The position numbers and the translations under genes are program-made. Of a stretch of 64,000 nt of DNA, positions 9,153-19,224 are shown in pieces. The stretch is from positions 186,001 to 250,000 of the forward strand of contig NZ_AZDV01000026.1 in assembly GCF_001434835.1 (NCBI RefSeq), in the 5' to 3' direction. How positions within the stretch are numbered: the first letter of the stretch is position 1; every line of letters starts with the position of its first letter. The stretch is from Levilactobacillus acidifarinae DSM 19394 = JCM 15949. Lineage in GTDB: Bacteria > Bacillota > Bacilli > Lactobacillales > Lactobacillaceae. The notes under the pieces are model-generated. The model did not search any database and was not told the origin of the DNA. It was given only the letters and a program-made list of their open reading frames with translations.

Positions 9153-10523
9153 GTGAATTTACCAGATGACTTTATAACCAAATATCAAGGACTCTTGGGC
9201 GACGAAGCCCCGGCCTTTTTCGCGAGTCTGACCACGGATGAGAATACGGCCGGCTATCGGGTCAATCCGCAACGGCAAGTGCCGGCCAAGTTGACCGCCG
9301 CCCCCGGTGTCCCATATGCGCCATGGGGGTACTTCGGCGGGGTCAAGGGTCGCAGCCTCGCCCATCAGAGCGGGACCGTCTACAGCCAAGAACCCAGCGC
9401 CATGTTCGTGGGGGCCACGGCGGCTCCGCAGCCCGGCGAAAAGGTCTTAGACCTGTGTGCGGCACCGGGAGGCAAGACCACGCATCTGGCCAGTTATCTG
9501 CAGGGCCGCGGTTTGCTGGTGACCAATGAAATCAACCGCAAGCGCGTCCGGGTCCTGGCCGAGAACGTGGAACGCTTTGGGGTGCCCAACGCGTTGATCT
9601 TAAACGATTCGCCGGACACGTTGAGTCCCGTTTTCCCCGACTTCTTCGATAAGGTGCTGGTGGATGCGCCGTGTTCGGGGGAAGGGATGTTTCGTAAGGA
9701 CCCGGCGGCCATGGACTATTGGTCCCTCGACTACGTGCAAGACTGTGCGACCCGCCAACGTGAAATCTTGACGGAGGCCGTGAAGATGGTGAAGCCCGGG
9801 GGTCAGTTGATTTATTCCACCTGTACGTTTGCGCCGGAAGAAGACGAACAAATGATGGCCTGGTTGGTCCAAACCTTCCCTGACTTCTCCTTAGTGCCCG
9901 TCGAAAAGACCGGTGGCGTGGTGGATGCCCGACCGGAATGGGCCGATGGCAATCCGGACCTGGCGAAGGCGGCCCGGTTGTTCCCGCAATTGCTCCGGGG
10001 TGAGGGACACTTTGTGGCCAAGCTCCAACGCTCAGCGGACGCCCCGGTCCACAAGGTCAAGGGACGCGCCAAGTTGGGGCAGGCGTTAACTAACGACCAG
10101 CGCCAACTCTGGCAGGCCTTTGCGCGAGAAGTTCTGGGGACGGTGCCGACCGGCGACCTCGTAACGGTCAAGGACCAACTATTCTTAGCCCCCAGCGACT
10201 TACCGGATCTGAAACGGGCGCACGTGTTCCGGCCGGGCCTGCACCTGGGAACGTTTAAGAAGAACCGGTTTGAACCGGCTTACGCCCTGGCGTTGGCCAG
10301 TGACCCGCAACGCACGGCCCATACGCTAGCCATCGACCTCGATCAGTGGCAACAGTGGGTCCACGGGGACGCGCTGACGCTGACTGAAGCGCCGGCTAAG
10401 GGCTGGTACCTACTAACTTGTGACGCCCAATCCGTGGGCTTCGGTAAGGTCGTGGGGACGACCGTGAAGAACTTCTTCCCCAAAGGGTTGCGGTTTACGG
10501 TGTACCCAGAAGATCTGCTATAA
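9153..10523 (+). CDS. rsmF: RsmF-like 16S rRNA cytosine-C5 methyltransferase
   Basis: This 456-residue RsmB/RsmF-family enzyme uses S-adenosylmethionine to make 5-methylcytosine in 16S rRNA. The SAM loop DLCAAPGGKT lies around residue 100, the PC motif DAPCSGEGMF around 170 and the catalytic cysteine motif STCTF around 225. The C-terminal third is the extra PUA-like region found in the long Gram-positive proteins. The start is a GTG at 9153, supported by GGGAG seven bases before it. A strong terminator follows, so the gene is monocistronic. Confidence 0.9.
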   Translation: MNLPDDFITKYQGLLGDEAPAFFASLTTDENTAGYRVNPQRQVPAKLTAAPGVPYAPWGYFGGVKGRSLAHQSGTVYSQEPSAMFVGATAAPQPGEKVLDLCAAPGGKTTHLASYLQGRGLLVTNEINRKRVRVLAENVERFGVPNALILNDSPDTLSPVFPDFFDKVLVDAPCSGEGMFRKDPAAMDYWSLDYVQDCATRQREILTEAVKMVKPGGQLIYSTCTFAPEEDEQMMAWLVQTFPDFSLVPVEKTGGVVDARPEWADGNPDLAKAARLFPQLLRGEGHFVAKLQRSADAPVHKVKGRAKLGQALTNDQRQLWQAFAREVLGTVPTGDLVTVKDQLFLAPSDLPDLKRAHVFRPGLHLGTFKKNRFEPAYALALASDPQRTAHTLAIDLDQWQQWVHGDALTLTEAPAKGWYLLTCDAQSVGFGKVVGTTVKNFFPKGLRFTVYPEDLL

Positions 10524-10545
10524 CCCAATAATTAAGCCAATTGCT

Positions 10546-10595
10546 AAAAATCCGACCAGACTGATGAGAACTCATCAAGCTGGTCGGATTTTTTT
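10546..10595 (+). terminator. rsmF terminator
   Basis: Arms AAAATCCGACCAG and CTGGTCGGATTTT enclose an inner TGATGAG/CTCATCA stem and end in a T run. Confidence 0.88.
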
Positions 10596-10705
10596 AGAGT
10601 GTTCATTAAGTTAAGCGCCCTAAGCTCGCAGCGGGAAAACGCTTTGTAAGTAGCTAAAAGGCACTAGGGACGGCCCTAACAGCCGGTAAGCGCAACTCAT
10701 TTCCC

Positions 10706-11251
10706 TTAATAATCGACGTCATCCGGTTCGGTATCGGTGGGCGGGACCAAGGGTAGCTTGGCGAGTTGCTGTTCATCCCATAGGGTGACATGCAATTTGC
10801 GAGCGGCGACGCGCAGTTCCTTTGAGATGGGGTGGGTGGTGGCGATGATGACTTCATCTAAATACAGTGCGGTCAGCGCCTGAGCGTTTTTTTGTAGCTC
10901 GGTCAGAGTCAGCTCACCACAACAGTTGAAGCCCAACCGGTACCCGCGAAACTCGGCAACGAAAGTTAATTTGAAGCGAGAACGGGACTTAATATCGGTG
11001 TAGCCGAGCCAGGCTAGCTGCCGGACGAGGCGTTTCTCTAAGTCGGATCCTCGCAGAAAAATGTCGGTGTGGTAAGGCTGGATGGGCCTTGTCCAACGGA
11101 TGTGTTTTCCCCAATAGTGAAAAATTAGGCCAATGACTAGCCCAGCAATGACCCGCAGAATAAACGCCCAATGCGCGATGGCGAGTAGCAAAACGATGCC
11201 CAACATAGCCAGACTGATCAGACTGCCGGCTAATCCAAATAAGTATCCCAT
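10706..11251 (-). CDS. membrane-anchored Mrr-like (PD-(D/E)XK fold) protein, probably inactive
   Basis: This 181-residue protein has two hydrophobic helices in residues 1-45 and a soluble domain from about residue 65. The domain pattern (DLEKRLVRQLAWLGYTDIK, then LDEVIIATTHPISKELRVAA and VTLWDEQQL) matches the Mrr restriction-endonuclease-like fold seen in many Gram-positive membrane proteins. The expected catalytic Asp and Gln-x-Lys strand is not visible; the region reads KLTFVAEFRGYRLGFNCCGE. It may therefore be a non-catalytic nucleic-acid-binding or stress protein. GGGGGAA lies eight bases before the ATG. No methylase or other restriction gene is nearby. Confidence 0.6.
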   Translation of the reverse strand: MGYLFGLAGSLISLAMLGIVLLLAIAHWAFILRVIAGLVIGLIFHYWGKHIRWTRPIQPYHTDIFLRGSDLEKRLVRQLAWLGYTDIKSRSRFKLTFVAEFRGYRLGFNCCGELTLTELQKNAQALTALYLDEVIIATTHPISKELRVAARKLHVTLWDEQQLAKLPLVPPTDTEPDDVDY

Positions 11252-11286
11252 TTAATAATTTCCCCCAGAATAGTGTTGTCGATAGA

Positions 11287-11325
11287 AAACGACCAAGGCA
11301 CCCAAAAAAGGGCGACCTTGGTCGT
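11287..11325 (-). terminator. terminator of the mevalonate operon
   Basis: Arms ACGACCAAGG and CCTTGGTCGT lie just past the fni stop on the minus strand and are followed by TTTTC. Confidence 0.7.
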
Positions 11326-11331
11326 GTCAGT

Positions 11332-12366
11332 TTAATTTAAGTGGCGTTGTTGCCGGTAGCTTTCCAGCTCCGGTGAGAACAGTAACGGTTGGCGTTGAAG
11401 CTCCCGGATGGTTTTAACTCCCAACAACGTCATGATGGTCCGTAAGCCGGTTTGCCAGGCCAACAGGTGTTGAACCGTGGTGGCTTCGTCGGTCTTGATC
11501 AGGCTGTGTAGGATTTGGCCGGCACTGCCGACCAACGTGGCGCCGAGTGCGAAGGCCTTGGCGATGTCTAACGGGTGACGAATGCCCCCCGTGGCGATCG
11601 TGGTGACGTCCGGTACCCGCTGAGCTTCGAGCAACGATTCCACGGTACTTTGCCCCCAATCGGCCAGATAGTCGAAATCCTTGGCCGGGCGGCGGAAGTT
11701 CTCGATGGTCGCAAAGTTGGTACCCCCGCGACCGCCGAGATCGACGTAACGCACGCCCACGCTTGCCAATTGGGCCAGCGTTTCGTGCGCCATGCCGAAG
11801 CCGACTTCCTTCACGATGACCGGGACGTTTAGGGCCGCGACGGTTTCACCGATGCTGTCCAGCCAGTGAAAACTGCGGTCGCCTTCGGGCATCACCAGCT
11901 CTTGGGCGGTGTTGACGTGGAGTTCTAAGGCGTCGGCCGCGAGGAGGTCGACGACCCGTTGCGCTTGGGCGACGGTGTGTCCGGCCCCGAGGTTGGCGAA
12001 GACCAGGCCGTCGGGGTTGTTCTCCCGTAGCGGCGTGAAGGTCGCAATGGTACTGTCGTCTTGTAAAGCAATGCTTTGCGAGCCGCTGGCGACGGCCATC
12101 CCGGTTTGCGCGGCGATGCGTCCCAGTTGGGCGTTGACCTGGCCCGTTCGCGGACTGCCGCCGGTCATAGCCTCGATCAAGAGCGGTACCGGTAACGTCA
12201 ACGGTCCCAGGTGGGTCGTGAGGTCCGTGTCCGCCACGGCCATTTCGGGTAAACTCTGGTGCACGAAACGCAGCTGGTCAAATTGACTGGTGGCTTGTGG
12301 CGTGTAAAACTTCTCGGCCAACGACAAATGTTCGTCCTTGCGGTGGGCGTGGCGTGACAGTACCAT
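11332..12366 (-). CDS. fni: type 2 isopentenyl-diphosphate delta-isomerase
   Basis: This 344-residue FMN-dependent enzyme interconverts isopentenyl diphosphate and dimethylallyl diphosphate at the end of the mevalonate route. The N-terminus [13 protein letters not shown], the segment [18 protein letters not shown], the [10 protein letters not shown] flavin/phosphate loop and [14 protein letters not shown] are all family hallmarks. AAGGAG is nine bases before the ATG. It is the last gene of the four-gene minus-strand mevalonate operon, 13 nt after mvaK2, and is followed by a terminator. Confidence 0.95.
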   Translation of the reverse strand: MVLSRHAHRKDEHLSLAEKFYTPQATSQFDQLRFVHQSLPEMAVADTDLTTHLGPLTLPVPLLIEAMTGGSPRTGQVNAQLGRIAAQTGMAVASGSQSIALQDDSTIATFTPLRENNPDGLVFANLGAGHTVAQAQRVVDLLAADALELHVNTAQELVMPEGDRSFHWLDSIGETVAALNVPVIVKEVGFGMAHETLAQLASVGVRYVDLGGRGGTNFATIENFRRPAKDFDYLADWGQSTVESLLEAQRVPDVTTIATGGIRHPLDIAKAFALGATLVGSAGQILHSLIKTDEATTVQHLLAWQTGLRTIMTLLGVKTIRELQRQPLLFSPELESYRQQRHLN

Positions 12367-12379
12367 AGCGATTTTCTCC

Positions 12380-13453
12380 TTATTCGATAACGTTGTGGAC
12401 GTTTAATTTGAGCGGTTCGATGCCGCGGTGTTCCCAATCGTGTAAGAGGTGAGCGAGGTCCTTAGCGGCGTCGATGATCACGATGCCGCAATCGCCACCC
12501 CCGGCCCCGGAGGACTTGGCGGCCCCGCCGAGGTCGACGGCCGTGTCACACATGGTCTTGAGTAGTTTGGTTTCAATGGTGACGTGACTCAGGTGGGCCA
12601 ATTGGTTGAGCAATTGCCGGTTGATCGTGATCTCCCGTTGAATGGCGGTCAAGTCGCCATCGTGAAAGCCCTGAATCATCCGGTGCAGGCAATTGCGGCT
12701 ATCGTCCAAAAAGGCGTGATAACTTTGGCGTTGGGTGGCCTTGAACAGGGCGATCCGGTCGACTAGATGCGACGTCGACGCGGGCGTTCCCGTCCAGCCA
12801 ATCAACAGGCGAAGCGGGGCGGGCGGGGTCAGGAGTTCGATTTCTAGGCCGGGCCAGGTGGTGTTCAGGAGGTCGGTCAGGCTGAGTTCTCTGCGGGCGG
12901 AGGCCAGCCAGTCACGGTCAAAGGCGCGGTAGGCAATCCAGCCCCCGTACACGGAAGCCGCGATGTCGCCGAGTGAGCCGTTGCCTTGAACGTCCAAATG
13001 GGCAATGGCAGCCAACTTAAAGAGTTGGTCCTTACTCAACTGGATGTCGTAGAACTGACAGAGGGCCTTGACGGTCGCCACGGTGACGGCGGCTGACGAT
13101 CCCAGGCCGTACTTTTTTCCGTCGGCGCTATCCAGGTCACTGTTCACGTTTAAGTGATAGACGCCTAACGGTTTACCCACGGATTGGGCGTATTGTTCGG
13201 TCAGGTGAATGGCCGATAAGATGTAGTGGAAGGGATTATCCCGGTTGTCAAAAACCAGTTCGCTTCCCTGGCGTTGCCAGTAGAGGGAGTTCTCTTGGTA
13301 TTGTTTGGAGGCGATGCGACCGTAGTCGTGGCTGGGTTCGATGGTCACCGTAACGAATTGGTTCAACGCAACGATAATGGCCGGGTACCCCGGCTCAACA
13401 ACGGCATATTCGCCGGCAATATAGAGTTTTCCGGGTGCTTGGGCGGAAATCAA
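12380..13453 (-). CDS. mvaK2: phosphomevalonate kinase
   Basis: This GHMP kinase of about 357 residues converts phosphomevalonate to diphosphomevalonate with ATP. The GHMP motif [15 protein letters not shown] binds the phosphate loop, and the C-terminal [12 protein letters not shown] loop completes the site. I choose a TTG start at 13453, giving the usual N-terminus (M)[15 protein letters not shown], because AGAAGGGA lies nine bases before it. A GTG at 13477 would add eight residues without a good ribosome site. A 185-nt gap separates it from mvaD, so an internal promoter is possible, but none is clear. Confidence 0.93.
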   Translation of the reverse strand: MISAQAPGKLYIAGEYAVVEPGYPAIIVALNQFVTVTIEPSHDYGRIASKQYQENSLYWQRQGSELVFDNRDNPFHYILSAIHLTEQYAQSVGKPLGVYHLNVNSDLDSADGKKYGLGSSAAVTVATVKALCQFYDIQLSKDQLFKLAAIAHLDVQGNGSLGDIAASVYGGWIAYRAFDRDWLASARRELSLTDLLNTTWPGLEIELLTPPAPLRLLIGWTGTPASTSHLVDRIALFKATQRQSYHAFLDDSRNCLHRMIQGFHDGDLTAIQREITINRQLLNQLAHLSHVTIETKLLKTMCDTAVDLGGAAKSSGAGGGDCGIVIIDAAKDLAHLLHDWEHRGIEPLKLNVHNVIE

Positions 13454-13638
13454 AAAATCAGGTCCCTTCTGCGACACGAGGTCGCCAATAAATAGATAAG
13501 GTTTAATGCGGCAATGCTGACCAGTTAGTCACTGGTAGAATCATGATTTATGATGAATTGAGGCGGACAACAGCTATTAAATCGACTGTTAATGTAACCA
13601 CTAATCAGTATGCCGTCATATAAATTGATGGATTAACG

Positions 13639-14616
13639 TTATGACCGCCAGCTGAGGCCCGGGCCGGGATGGGCCACGATGACCTGTTCGGCGCCTAAAT
13701 CTTGACGGAAGCGCGCGGTAATGGCGGGGAGGTCGGCGACCTGACAGAAAACTTTGAGGTTGGGACCGGCGTCTAACGTGTAATAACAAGCGATTCCGGT
13801 TGCGCGCAACTCCCGGACCGTTTGCATGGCCTGTAAGGTCGCGCCGTTAAAGTAGCTGTACGCCGGGTCGGCACTCAACGTAAGGGCGTGCATCCGCATG
13901 GCGTTGGTTTCTAAGATCTCACCGACCGTGGTAAAGTCCTGGTCCAAAATGGCCGGTTTGATGGCCGCTAAATCGCGAGCCACCACCTGTTTCCAGGCGG
14001 GGTAGTAGGGCGACGTGGTCACACTACTTTGCATGCCTTGGCGCGAGCTGACCTTCTTGCGGTGCGCGTCTAAGACCAACGCGACCATGGCAATCGGCCA
14101 GGTGACCGGATCGACTAGTGGCTCGGCGTACGAACTGGCGTCGTCGTGACCGGCGTGCCACTCGACGAACCCGCCATAAATCGAGCGGGTGGCCGAACCG
14201 GACCCCCGGCGGGCTAGCCGGGAAAGGTCGCGCGCGCTCAGGTCTAACCCGGCCGCGCGACTCGCCGCTCCGGCCAACGCCGCAAAAGCGGAGGCCGAAG
14301 ACGCTAGGCCCGCCGCCATGGGCACGTGGTTGGCGGAATTAACGTGCGCAAAGGTCTGAATTCCCGCCTGAGCGCGCACTAAGTCGAGCACGTGGCGGAC
14401 TTTGCGGCTCGCGTGCTCGTCTAAAAGGACTTGGTTAACGGTGATCTGGTCGGCCGTAAGCGTCGGGTCGAAGACCACCGTGGTGTCCGTATAAAATTGG
14501 TCGAGGGTTAACGATAAACTACTGGTCTGGGGGAGCATCAGGGTGGCATCCGCCTTCCCCCAGTATTTCACCAGCGCAATGTTGGTGTGGGCCCGTGCGG
14601 TAACGGCTGTGGTCAT
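13639..14616 (-). CDS. mvaD: diphosphomevalonate decarboxylase
   Basis: This 325-residue GHMP-family enzyme decarboxylates mevalonate diphosphate to isopentenyl diphosphate with ATP. The N-terminus ARAHTNIALVKYWGKAD, the loop MAAGLASSASAFAAL and SRLARRGSGSATRS are diagnostic. The start is one of two adjacent ATG codons (14619 or 14616). AAGGAGG is four or seven bases away, and I prefer the second. The TGA of mvaK1 overlaps the start as ATGATGA, which indicates translational coupling. An upstream extension of the frame is only overlap with mvaK1. Confidence 0.95.
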   Translation of the reverse strand: MTTAVTARAHTNIALVKYWGKADATLMLPQTSSLSLTLDQFYTDTTVVFDPTLTADQITVNQVLLDEHASRKVRHVLDLVRAQAGIQTFAHVNSANHVPMAAGLASSASAFAALAGAASRAAGLDLSARDLSRLARRGSGSATRSIYGGFVEWHAGHDDASSYAEPLVDPVTWPIAMVALVLDAHRKKVSSRQGMQSSVTTSPYYPAWKQVVARDLAAIKPAILDQDFTTVGEILETNAMRMHALTLSADPAYSYFNGATLQAMQTVRELRATGIACYYTLDAGPNLKVFCQVADLPAITARFRQDLGAEQVIVAHPGPGLSWRS

Positions 14617-15560
14617 CATGCTTCCTCCTTGTGGTGAAAGGTTTCGGTCCAGGTGGCCGTGGCGCCGGCCGCTAAGACGGCCTGTTTGACGCGCTCGGCA
14701 CTGGCCTTGGTGGCACACAGGGCGATGAGACAACCGCCCATACCGCCTCCCGTTAGTTTAGCGCCTAAAGCACCGGCTTGCAACGCAACTTGAATCAAAT
14801 GGTCCAGTTCGGGCGAGCTAACACCTAACCCAGCCAATTGTGCCTGGGCCTGGGTCAACGCGCCCCCGAGTTCGGTGATGGCCCCGGTCGCCAGGTAGTC
14901 GCGCGCGGCGTAGGTCAGGTCACCTAAACGGTCGATCTGCCGGGTCGTGACCTGCGGAAAAACCGTCTTGCGCCGGGCAACGGCCGCAACGGCCTGACCG
15001 GTCTGGCCCTTGACGCCACTGTCGGCGATCACCAGGTAGCCATCCAGGTTAAAGGGAATCTGACTGATGGTTTGGTGGGGCAACAACCAAATCGGGGTAG
15101 CCGAGCTGGCCGTGGCCGCATCAATGCCGCTGGGATGGCCGTGGGTGATCTTTTCGGCGATGGCCGCGGTATCGAGCAACGTTTCGCGGGTTAAGGGGTG
15201 GTCAAAGAAGTCGTACATGGCGCGGGTGATGGCCACGGCCACGGCGGCCGAAGACCCCATGCCCCGTTCGGCGGGCAGGTCACTACTGATGGCCATGTGA
15301 AACGGTGTGTTGTGGCCGTGGAACCGGTCCAACAACGTAGCAATCAACCGGACCTCGCCGGCTAGATGGTGGTTCAATTGAGCGATGGGGCCGTCAAAGT
15401 AGCGGCTGGCCATGGTCTGCCCGCTGGAAATCGGGGTCATGGTCACCCGGGTGGTGACTGAGGGGAGCGGAAGTGCAATGGCCGGTTGACCATAGACAAC
15501 GCTGTGATCCCCGAGAAGAATGATTTTGGCATTACTGATGCCTTTGCCCGTTCTACCCAA
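14616..15560 (-). CDS. mvaK1: mevalonate kinase
   Basis: This 314-residue GHMP kinase phosphorylates mevalonate at the first ATP-dependent step of the pathway. The motifs NAKIILLGDHSVVYGQPAIA, ERGMGSSAAVAVAI and LTGGGMGGCLIAL are all in place. The first codon is TTG, preceded by a weak GAG-containing site. It opens the operon mvaK1-mvaD-mvaK2-fni, which supplies isoprenoids such as undecaprenyl phosphate. The promoter must lie in the 250-bp divergent region shared with dinG; a TATGAT at about 15603-15608 (minus) is a weak candidate. Confidence 0.93.
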   Translation of the reverse strand: MGRTGKGISNAKIILLGDHSVVYGQPAIALPLPSVTTRVTMTPISSGQTMASRYFDGPIAQLNHHLAGEVRLIATLLDRFHGHNTPFHMAISSDLPAERGMGSSAAVAVAITRAMYDFFDHPLTRETLLDTAAIAEKITHGHPSGIDAATASSATPIWLLPHQTISQIPFNLDGYLVIADSGVKGQTGQAVAAVARRKTVFPQVTTRQIDRLGDLTYAARDYLATGAITELGGALTQAQAQLAGLGVSSPELDHLIQVALQAGALGAKLTGGGMGGCLIALCATKASAERVKQAVLAAGATATWTETFHHKEEA

Positions 15561-15813
15561 ACTAATCGCTCGCTTTCTTTTTCGAATTAATCTACCAGAA
15601 TATCATACTCTACTGATTGTTATTGCGCTAGTTTTGCCGGTCAAAATCCCGAAAAGTGGCAAAAATTAACGTTTTCTATAAGATTTTTTTCGGGGATGGT
15701 CGGAAAACTGACGAGCCGCGGGGGTTACCGGCCAGATGCGTAGCGTTGGGGGGCAAAGTGGTGTATCATAGTGCCAGTTATAATCGCATTTGTGCAGAAA
15801 TTGGTGAGCAGAC

Positions 15814-18657
15814 ATGGATCAAGACACGGTCTACGCGGTCGTCGACATTGAAACGACCGGTACCAGTGTGCAAGATGGCGATCGCATCATTCAAATTGGG
15901 TGCGTCTTCGTCCAGCATAATCAAATTATTAACCACTTCACGACTGACGTGAATCCGCTCCGCGAGATTCCGGCGGCCATTTCACGTTTAACGGGGATTA
16001 CCAACCACCGGGTCCGGCACGCGCCACTGTTTGACGACGTGGCCGGGACGCTTTACAGCCTGTTGACCAATACGGTCTTCGTGGCCCATAACGTCAACTT
16101 TGACTTACCGTTCGTTAACGCCGAGTTGGCCCGCGTCGGCTACCCGGAACTGGAGATCGAGGCCGTCGATACGGTGTCATTGAGTCAAATTTTGTTGCCC
16201 ACGGCCCCCAGTTTTCGCTTGCGGGACTTGAGTGGCTTTTTCAACATTGAACACGATAACCCGCATTCGGCGGACAGCGACGCCTCAGCCACCGCGGAAC
16301 TCTTCATCTTCTTGTTCCGGCGGTTGCGGGCCTTACCGTTGGTGACCCTCCAGCAGATGATCGACTTACAAGCGGACCTCCCCCGGCAAACGGCGACGCT
16401 CTTTCGCGTGGCCCAGGATCTAAACGCCCAGAAGCCGCGGAAGTTACCGGACTATTTGTACGTTAAAAACGGGTTGGCCCTCCGTCACGCGGCCGCGGAC
16501 ACGCCTACGCCGCTGACGGAACCGGCCAAGTACCCGAAGACCAAGAAACAAAAACAAAAGCTGATGCCGGAAAACCTGGAATGGCGCCCGGAACAGGCGA
16601 AGATGATGAATTACATCTATAATAACTACGCCAATGGTGACCAACACCCCGTCAAGCAGATGGTGGTCGAGGCACCGACCGGGATCGGTAAGAGCCTGGG
16701 GTACGCGTTACCGATGGCTTATCTGGGGCAGATCGGTAAACCGGTCGTCATCAGCACGGCCACCACGTTATTACAAGAACAATTAATGGAACAAACCTTA
16801 CCGCTATTGCGGCAGATTGTGCCGTTTCCAATCAACGCCACGGTGGTCAAGGGCAGTCGACACTACCTGGACCTACAACGGTTTGCGGTGACGTTAGGGC
16901 TTAACGAAAGTTCCAAACAAACCCAACTATTGAAGTTACGTCTCTTGGTGTGGTTGACCATGACCACCACCGGGGACCTCGACGAACTGCACCTGGCGAC
17001 GTACCGGGCGCCGTATTTCCAGGAAATCGTCCACGAGGGGACCGTCACGACGGATAATCCGTTTTATGACGACGATTTTTTGCGCCGCCGGGATCAACAA
17101 CTGGCCCAGGCCCAGTTCATCATTGTGAACCACGCCTACTTGAGCGAACACGCTACGGTTTTGGGCGACCAACTGGATCACCCGTACCTGGTCGTTGATG
17201 AGGCCCAGCACTTACCGGACAGCACGTTACGGCAGCGGCGGACCAAGGTCAAGTTTGCCCAGATCTTAAACGAACTCCACCACATCCAACGCGATATCAG
17301 CCGCGAAATCGGGCCCAGTCTGTTAACCTTATTTGACGGTGATCAGGCCACCCAACAGACCCTTCAACACCTCTTAAGGAGTAGCCAGCAGGTGGAAAAG
17401 GCGCTAGTCGCGGTGGTCAACCAGCTGTTCTTAAACTTCCTAGCGGCGAAGCGCGGAAACGCGCAGAATACGCCGATTGAAGAATTGGTGACGCCGGAAG
17501 ACTTGGCACAAAACGCCCACGAACTCCAGCACGCGTTGACCCAGATCGCCGATGGGGACACCCAGCTACTGGTACAGCTCGGGGTGATTCGGCAGCGTTT
17601 CGACCAACAACGGGAGCGGTTCGTGGCTTCGCAACGGTACCTATTCGAGCAACTCGACACCCGCGTGCACCTGGTCGACGAGCGCCTGCAACGCGTCTTA
17701 GCCATCTTTAACGAGGCGACCGCTAGAGAATCCAGCAGTCTCTTTTGGGTCACCATCAATCATGTGGGCGACCGGGGCAGCCTGGAACTGGCGAGTGGCT
17801 TACTAGCGACGCAGGGCTTCTTGCGCCAACAAATTTACGCGGCCTTTCAGCCGGTGCTGCTGACCGGGGCAACGTTGTTCTCATCGGGACGGTCGCAGTA
17901 CGTGCTCGACCAGTTTGACCTGGACCGCGAGGCGGCCGTGACCCACCGGATGCGCAGTAGTTTCGACTACGCTAACCAGGCTCAGTTGTTGTTGGCCGAC
18001 TCGGGACCGAACCTCAGTAGAGTGGCGCCGGCCGATTACGTGACCTACCTGACCAGTGCGTTGACGCAGCTGACCGGAGCGGTGCACAAACAAACGTTGA
18101 TCCTGTTTAATTCATTAAACGTGATCGAACAGGTCTACGAGCAGTTGACCCGCCAACCGGAATTTGCCCAACGTGAGATCTTAGCGCAGGGGATTAGTGG
18201 CAGTCGGGAGCGCATCACCAAACGCTTCGTGACGGGCCACGATTCGATCCTCCTGGGGGCGGCCAGTTTCTGGGAAGGCATCGATTTGCCGGCCGACCAG
18301 CTGGAACTATTGATTGTGACGCGCTTGCCGTTCGATTCGCCCGACCGCGTCTTCGTCAAGGCCAACTACGCCCGGCTAGAGGCGGCGGGCAAGAACCCGT
18401 TCTATAACGCGGCCTTACCGGCGGCGACTTTGAAATTACGTCAGGGCGTCGGTCGGTTGATTCGAACACCGAACGATCGCGGCACCGTGGTCATCTTGGA
18501 TCAGCGGTTGGTCGACCGGCAGTACGGCCAAAGCATCTTGCGGGCCTTACCCGCCGATTTACCACGGGTTACCGGGGATGTCGGAACGTTGACGCAGGCA
18601 CTGATTAAATTTTTTGAAAAAACGCCCACATCGTCCGTGACGCCACCCGAAATTTGA
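15814..18657 (+). CDS. dinG: DinG-family protein: DEDDh exonuclease fused to a superfamily 2 helicase
   Basis: This 947-residue Gram-positive DinG combines an N-terminal DEDDh 3'-5' exonuclease (VVDIETTGTS, VFVAHNVNFDLPFVNAEL, HSADSDASA within residues 1-170) with a helicase-like part. The helicase-like part has Walker A APTGIGKSLGYALP near residue 287, the box DEAQHL and the late motif ASFWEGIDLP. The iron-sulphur cysteines of enterobacterial DinG are not visible, as expected for this branch, in which nuclease rather than helicase activity has been shown in Staphylococcus. TATAAT at 15779-15784 is a likely -10 box. ypmB and aspB follow, as in Bacillus. Confidence 0.92.
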   Translation: MDQDTVYAVVDIETTGTSVQDGDRIIQIGCVFVQHNQIINHFTTDVNPLREIPAAISRLTGITNHRVRHAPLFDDVAGTLYSLLTNTVFVAHNVNFDLPFVNAELARVGYPELEIEAVDTVSLSQILLPTAPSFRLRDLSGFFNIEHDNPHSADSDASATAELFIFLFRRLRALPLVTLQQMIDLQADLPRQTATLFRVAQDLNAQKPRKLPDYLYVKNGLALRHAAADTPTPLTEPAKYPKTKKQKQKLMPENLEWRPEQAKMMNYIYNNYANGDQHPVKQMVVEAPTGIGKSLGYALPMAYLGQIGKPVVISTATTLLQEQLMEQTLPLLRQIVPFPINATVVKGSRHYLDLQRFAVTLGLNESSKQTQLLKLRLLVWLTMTTTGDLDELHLATYRAPYFQEIVHEGTVTTDNPFYDDDFLRRRDQQLAQAQFIIVNHAYLSEHATVLGDQLDHPYLVVDEAQHLPDSTLRQRRTKVKFAQILNELHHIQRDISREIGPSLLTLFDGDQATQQTLQHLLRSSQQVEKALVAVVNQLFLNFLAAKRGNAQNTPIEELVTPEDLAQNAHELQHALTQIADGDTQLLVQLGVIRQRFDQQRERFVASQRYLFEQLDTRVHLVDERLQRVLAIFNEATARESSSLFWVTINHVGDRGSLELASGLLATQGFLRQQIYAAFQPVLLTGATLFSSGRSQYVLDQFDLDREAAVTHRMRSSFDYANQAQLLLADSGPNLSRVAPADYVTYLTSALTQLTGAVHKQTLILFNSLNVIEQVYEQLTRQPEFAQREILAQGISGSRERITKRFVTGHDSILLGAASFWEGIDLPADQLELLIVTRLPFDSPDRVFVKANYARLEAAGKNPFYNAALPAATLKLRQGVGRLIRTPNDRGTVVILDQRLVDRQYGQSILRALPADLPRVTGDVGTLTQALIKFFEKTPTSSVTPPEI

Positions 18658-18702
18658 TATAATTAACGCAGATTGAACACAAGGGAGTACGATGGTAAAT
18701 TG

Positions 18703-19206
18703 ATGAGACAACAGTACCAACGGCGCCGCCGACCCCGGCATTGGGTTTTATTAGGGATTCTGGTGGTGATTCTCGTGTTGCTTTTGAGTGGCGGTTACGC
18801 GATTCACAAGGCAACCCATCCGTTTAACCAGGCCCAGATACACGCCGAAAAAGTGGCGCGCAACTCGGGCCACCTGACGAAGACCACGCAGTTTTACTGG
18901 ACGAATTTAGACACCACCTACTACACGGTGGCGGGGACCAACAAGGCCAAGCAAAACGTGTACGCCATTGTACCGAAAACGGGCAAGAACGTTACCGTGC
19001 TCAAGCAAAGCGACGGCATGTCACGCAACGTGGCGCTCAAAAAGGCTTGGCAACGCAATCCCAAGAAGGTCCTATCGGCCGCACTGAGTATCTTTAACGG
19101 CAAGCCGGCCTGGCAGATCAGTTACCTGAGCCAGAGTGGTAAATTATGTTACCTCACGCTACAATATAGTAATGGAAAAGTGCTCCAACAAATTTCGAAC
19201 CTTTAA
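18703..19206 (+). CDS. ypmB: YpmB-like membrane-anchored protein (DUF5590)
   Basis: This protein of about 167 residues has a basic N-terminus (MRQQYQRRRRPRH), a single membrane helix at about residues 15-35 and an extracellular domain of about 130 residues rich in Lys, Thr and Asn. Its place between dinG and aspB is the same as ypmB in Bacillus, which supports the name more than any motif does. The function is unknown. The start is uncertain: AAGGGAG at 18681-18687 is 15 nt before this ATG and 12 nt before an in-frame TTG at 18700. It is only four bases before an out-of-frame ATG that opens a three-codon ORF ending at TGATG, overlapping this start. Confidence 0.75.
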   Translation: MRQQYQRRRRPRHWVLLGILVVILVLLLSGGYAIHKATHPFNQAQIHAEKVARNSGHLTKTTQFYWTNLDTTYYTVAGTNKAKQNVYAIVPKTGKNVTVLKQSDGMSRNVALKKAWQRNPKKVLSAALSIFNGKPAWQISYLSQSGKLCYLTLQYSNGKVLQQISNL

Positions 19207-19224
19207 CTCATGAGGAGGGTGTCT

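Noticed and set aside
10636-10650. cre site GGAAAACGCTTTGT after rsmF
   Set aside because: Three mismatches to the consensus, and it lies downstream of genes on both strands, so no promoter would be controlled.
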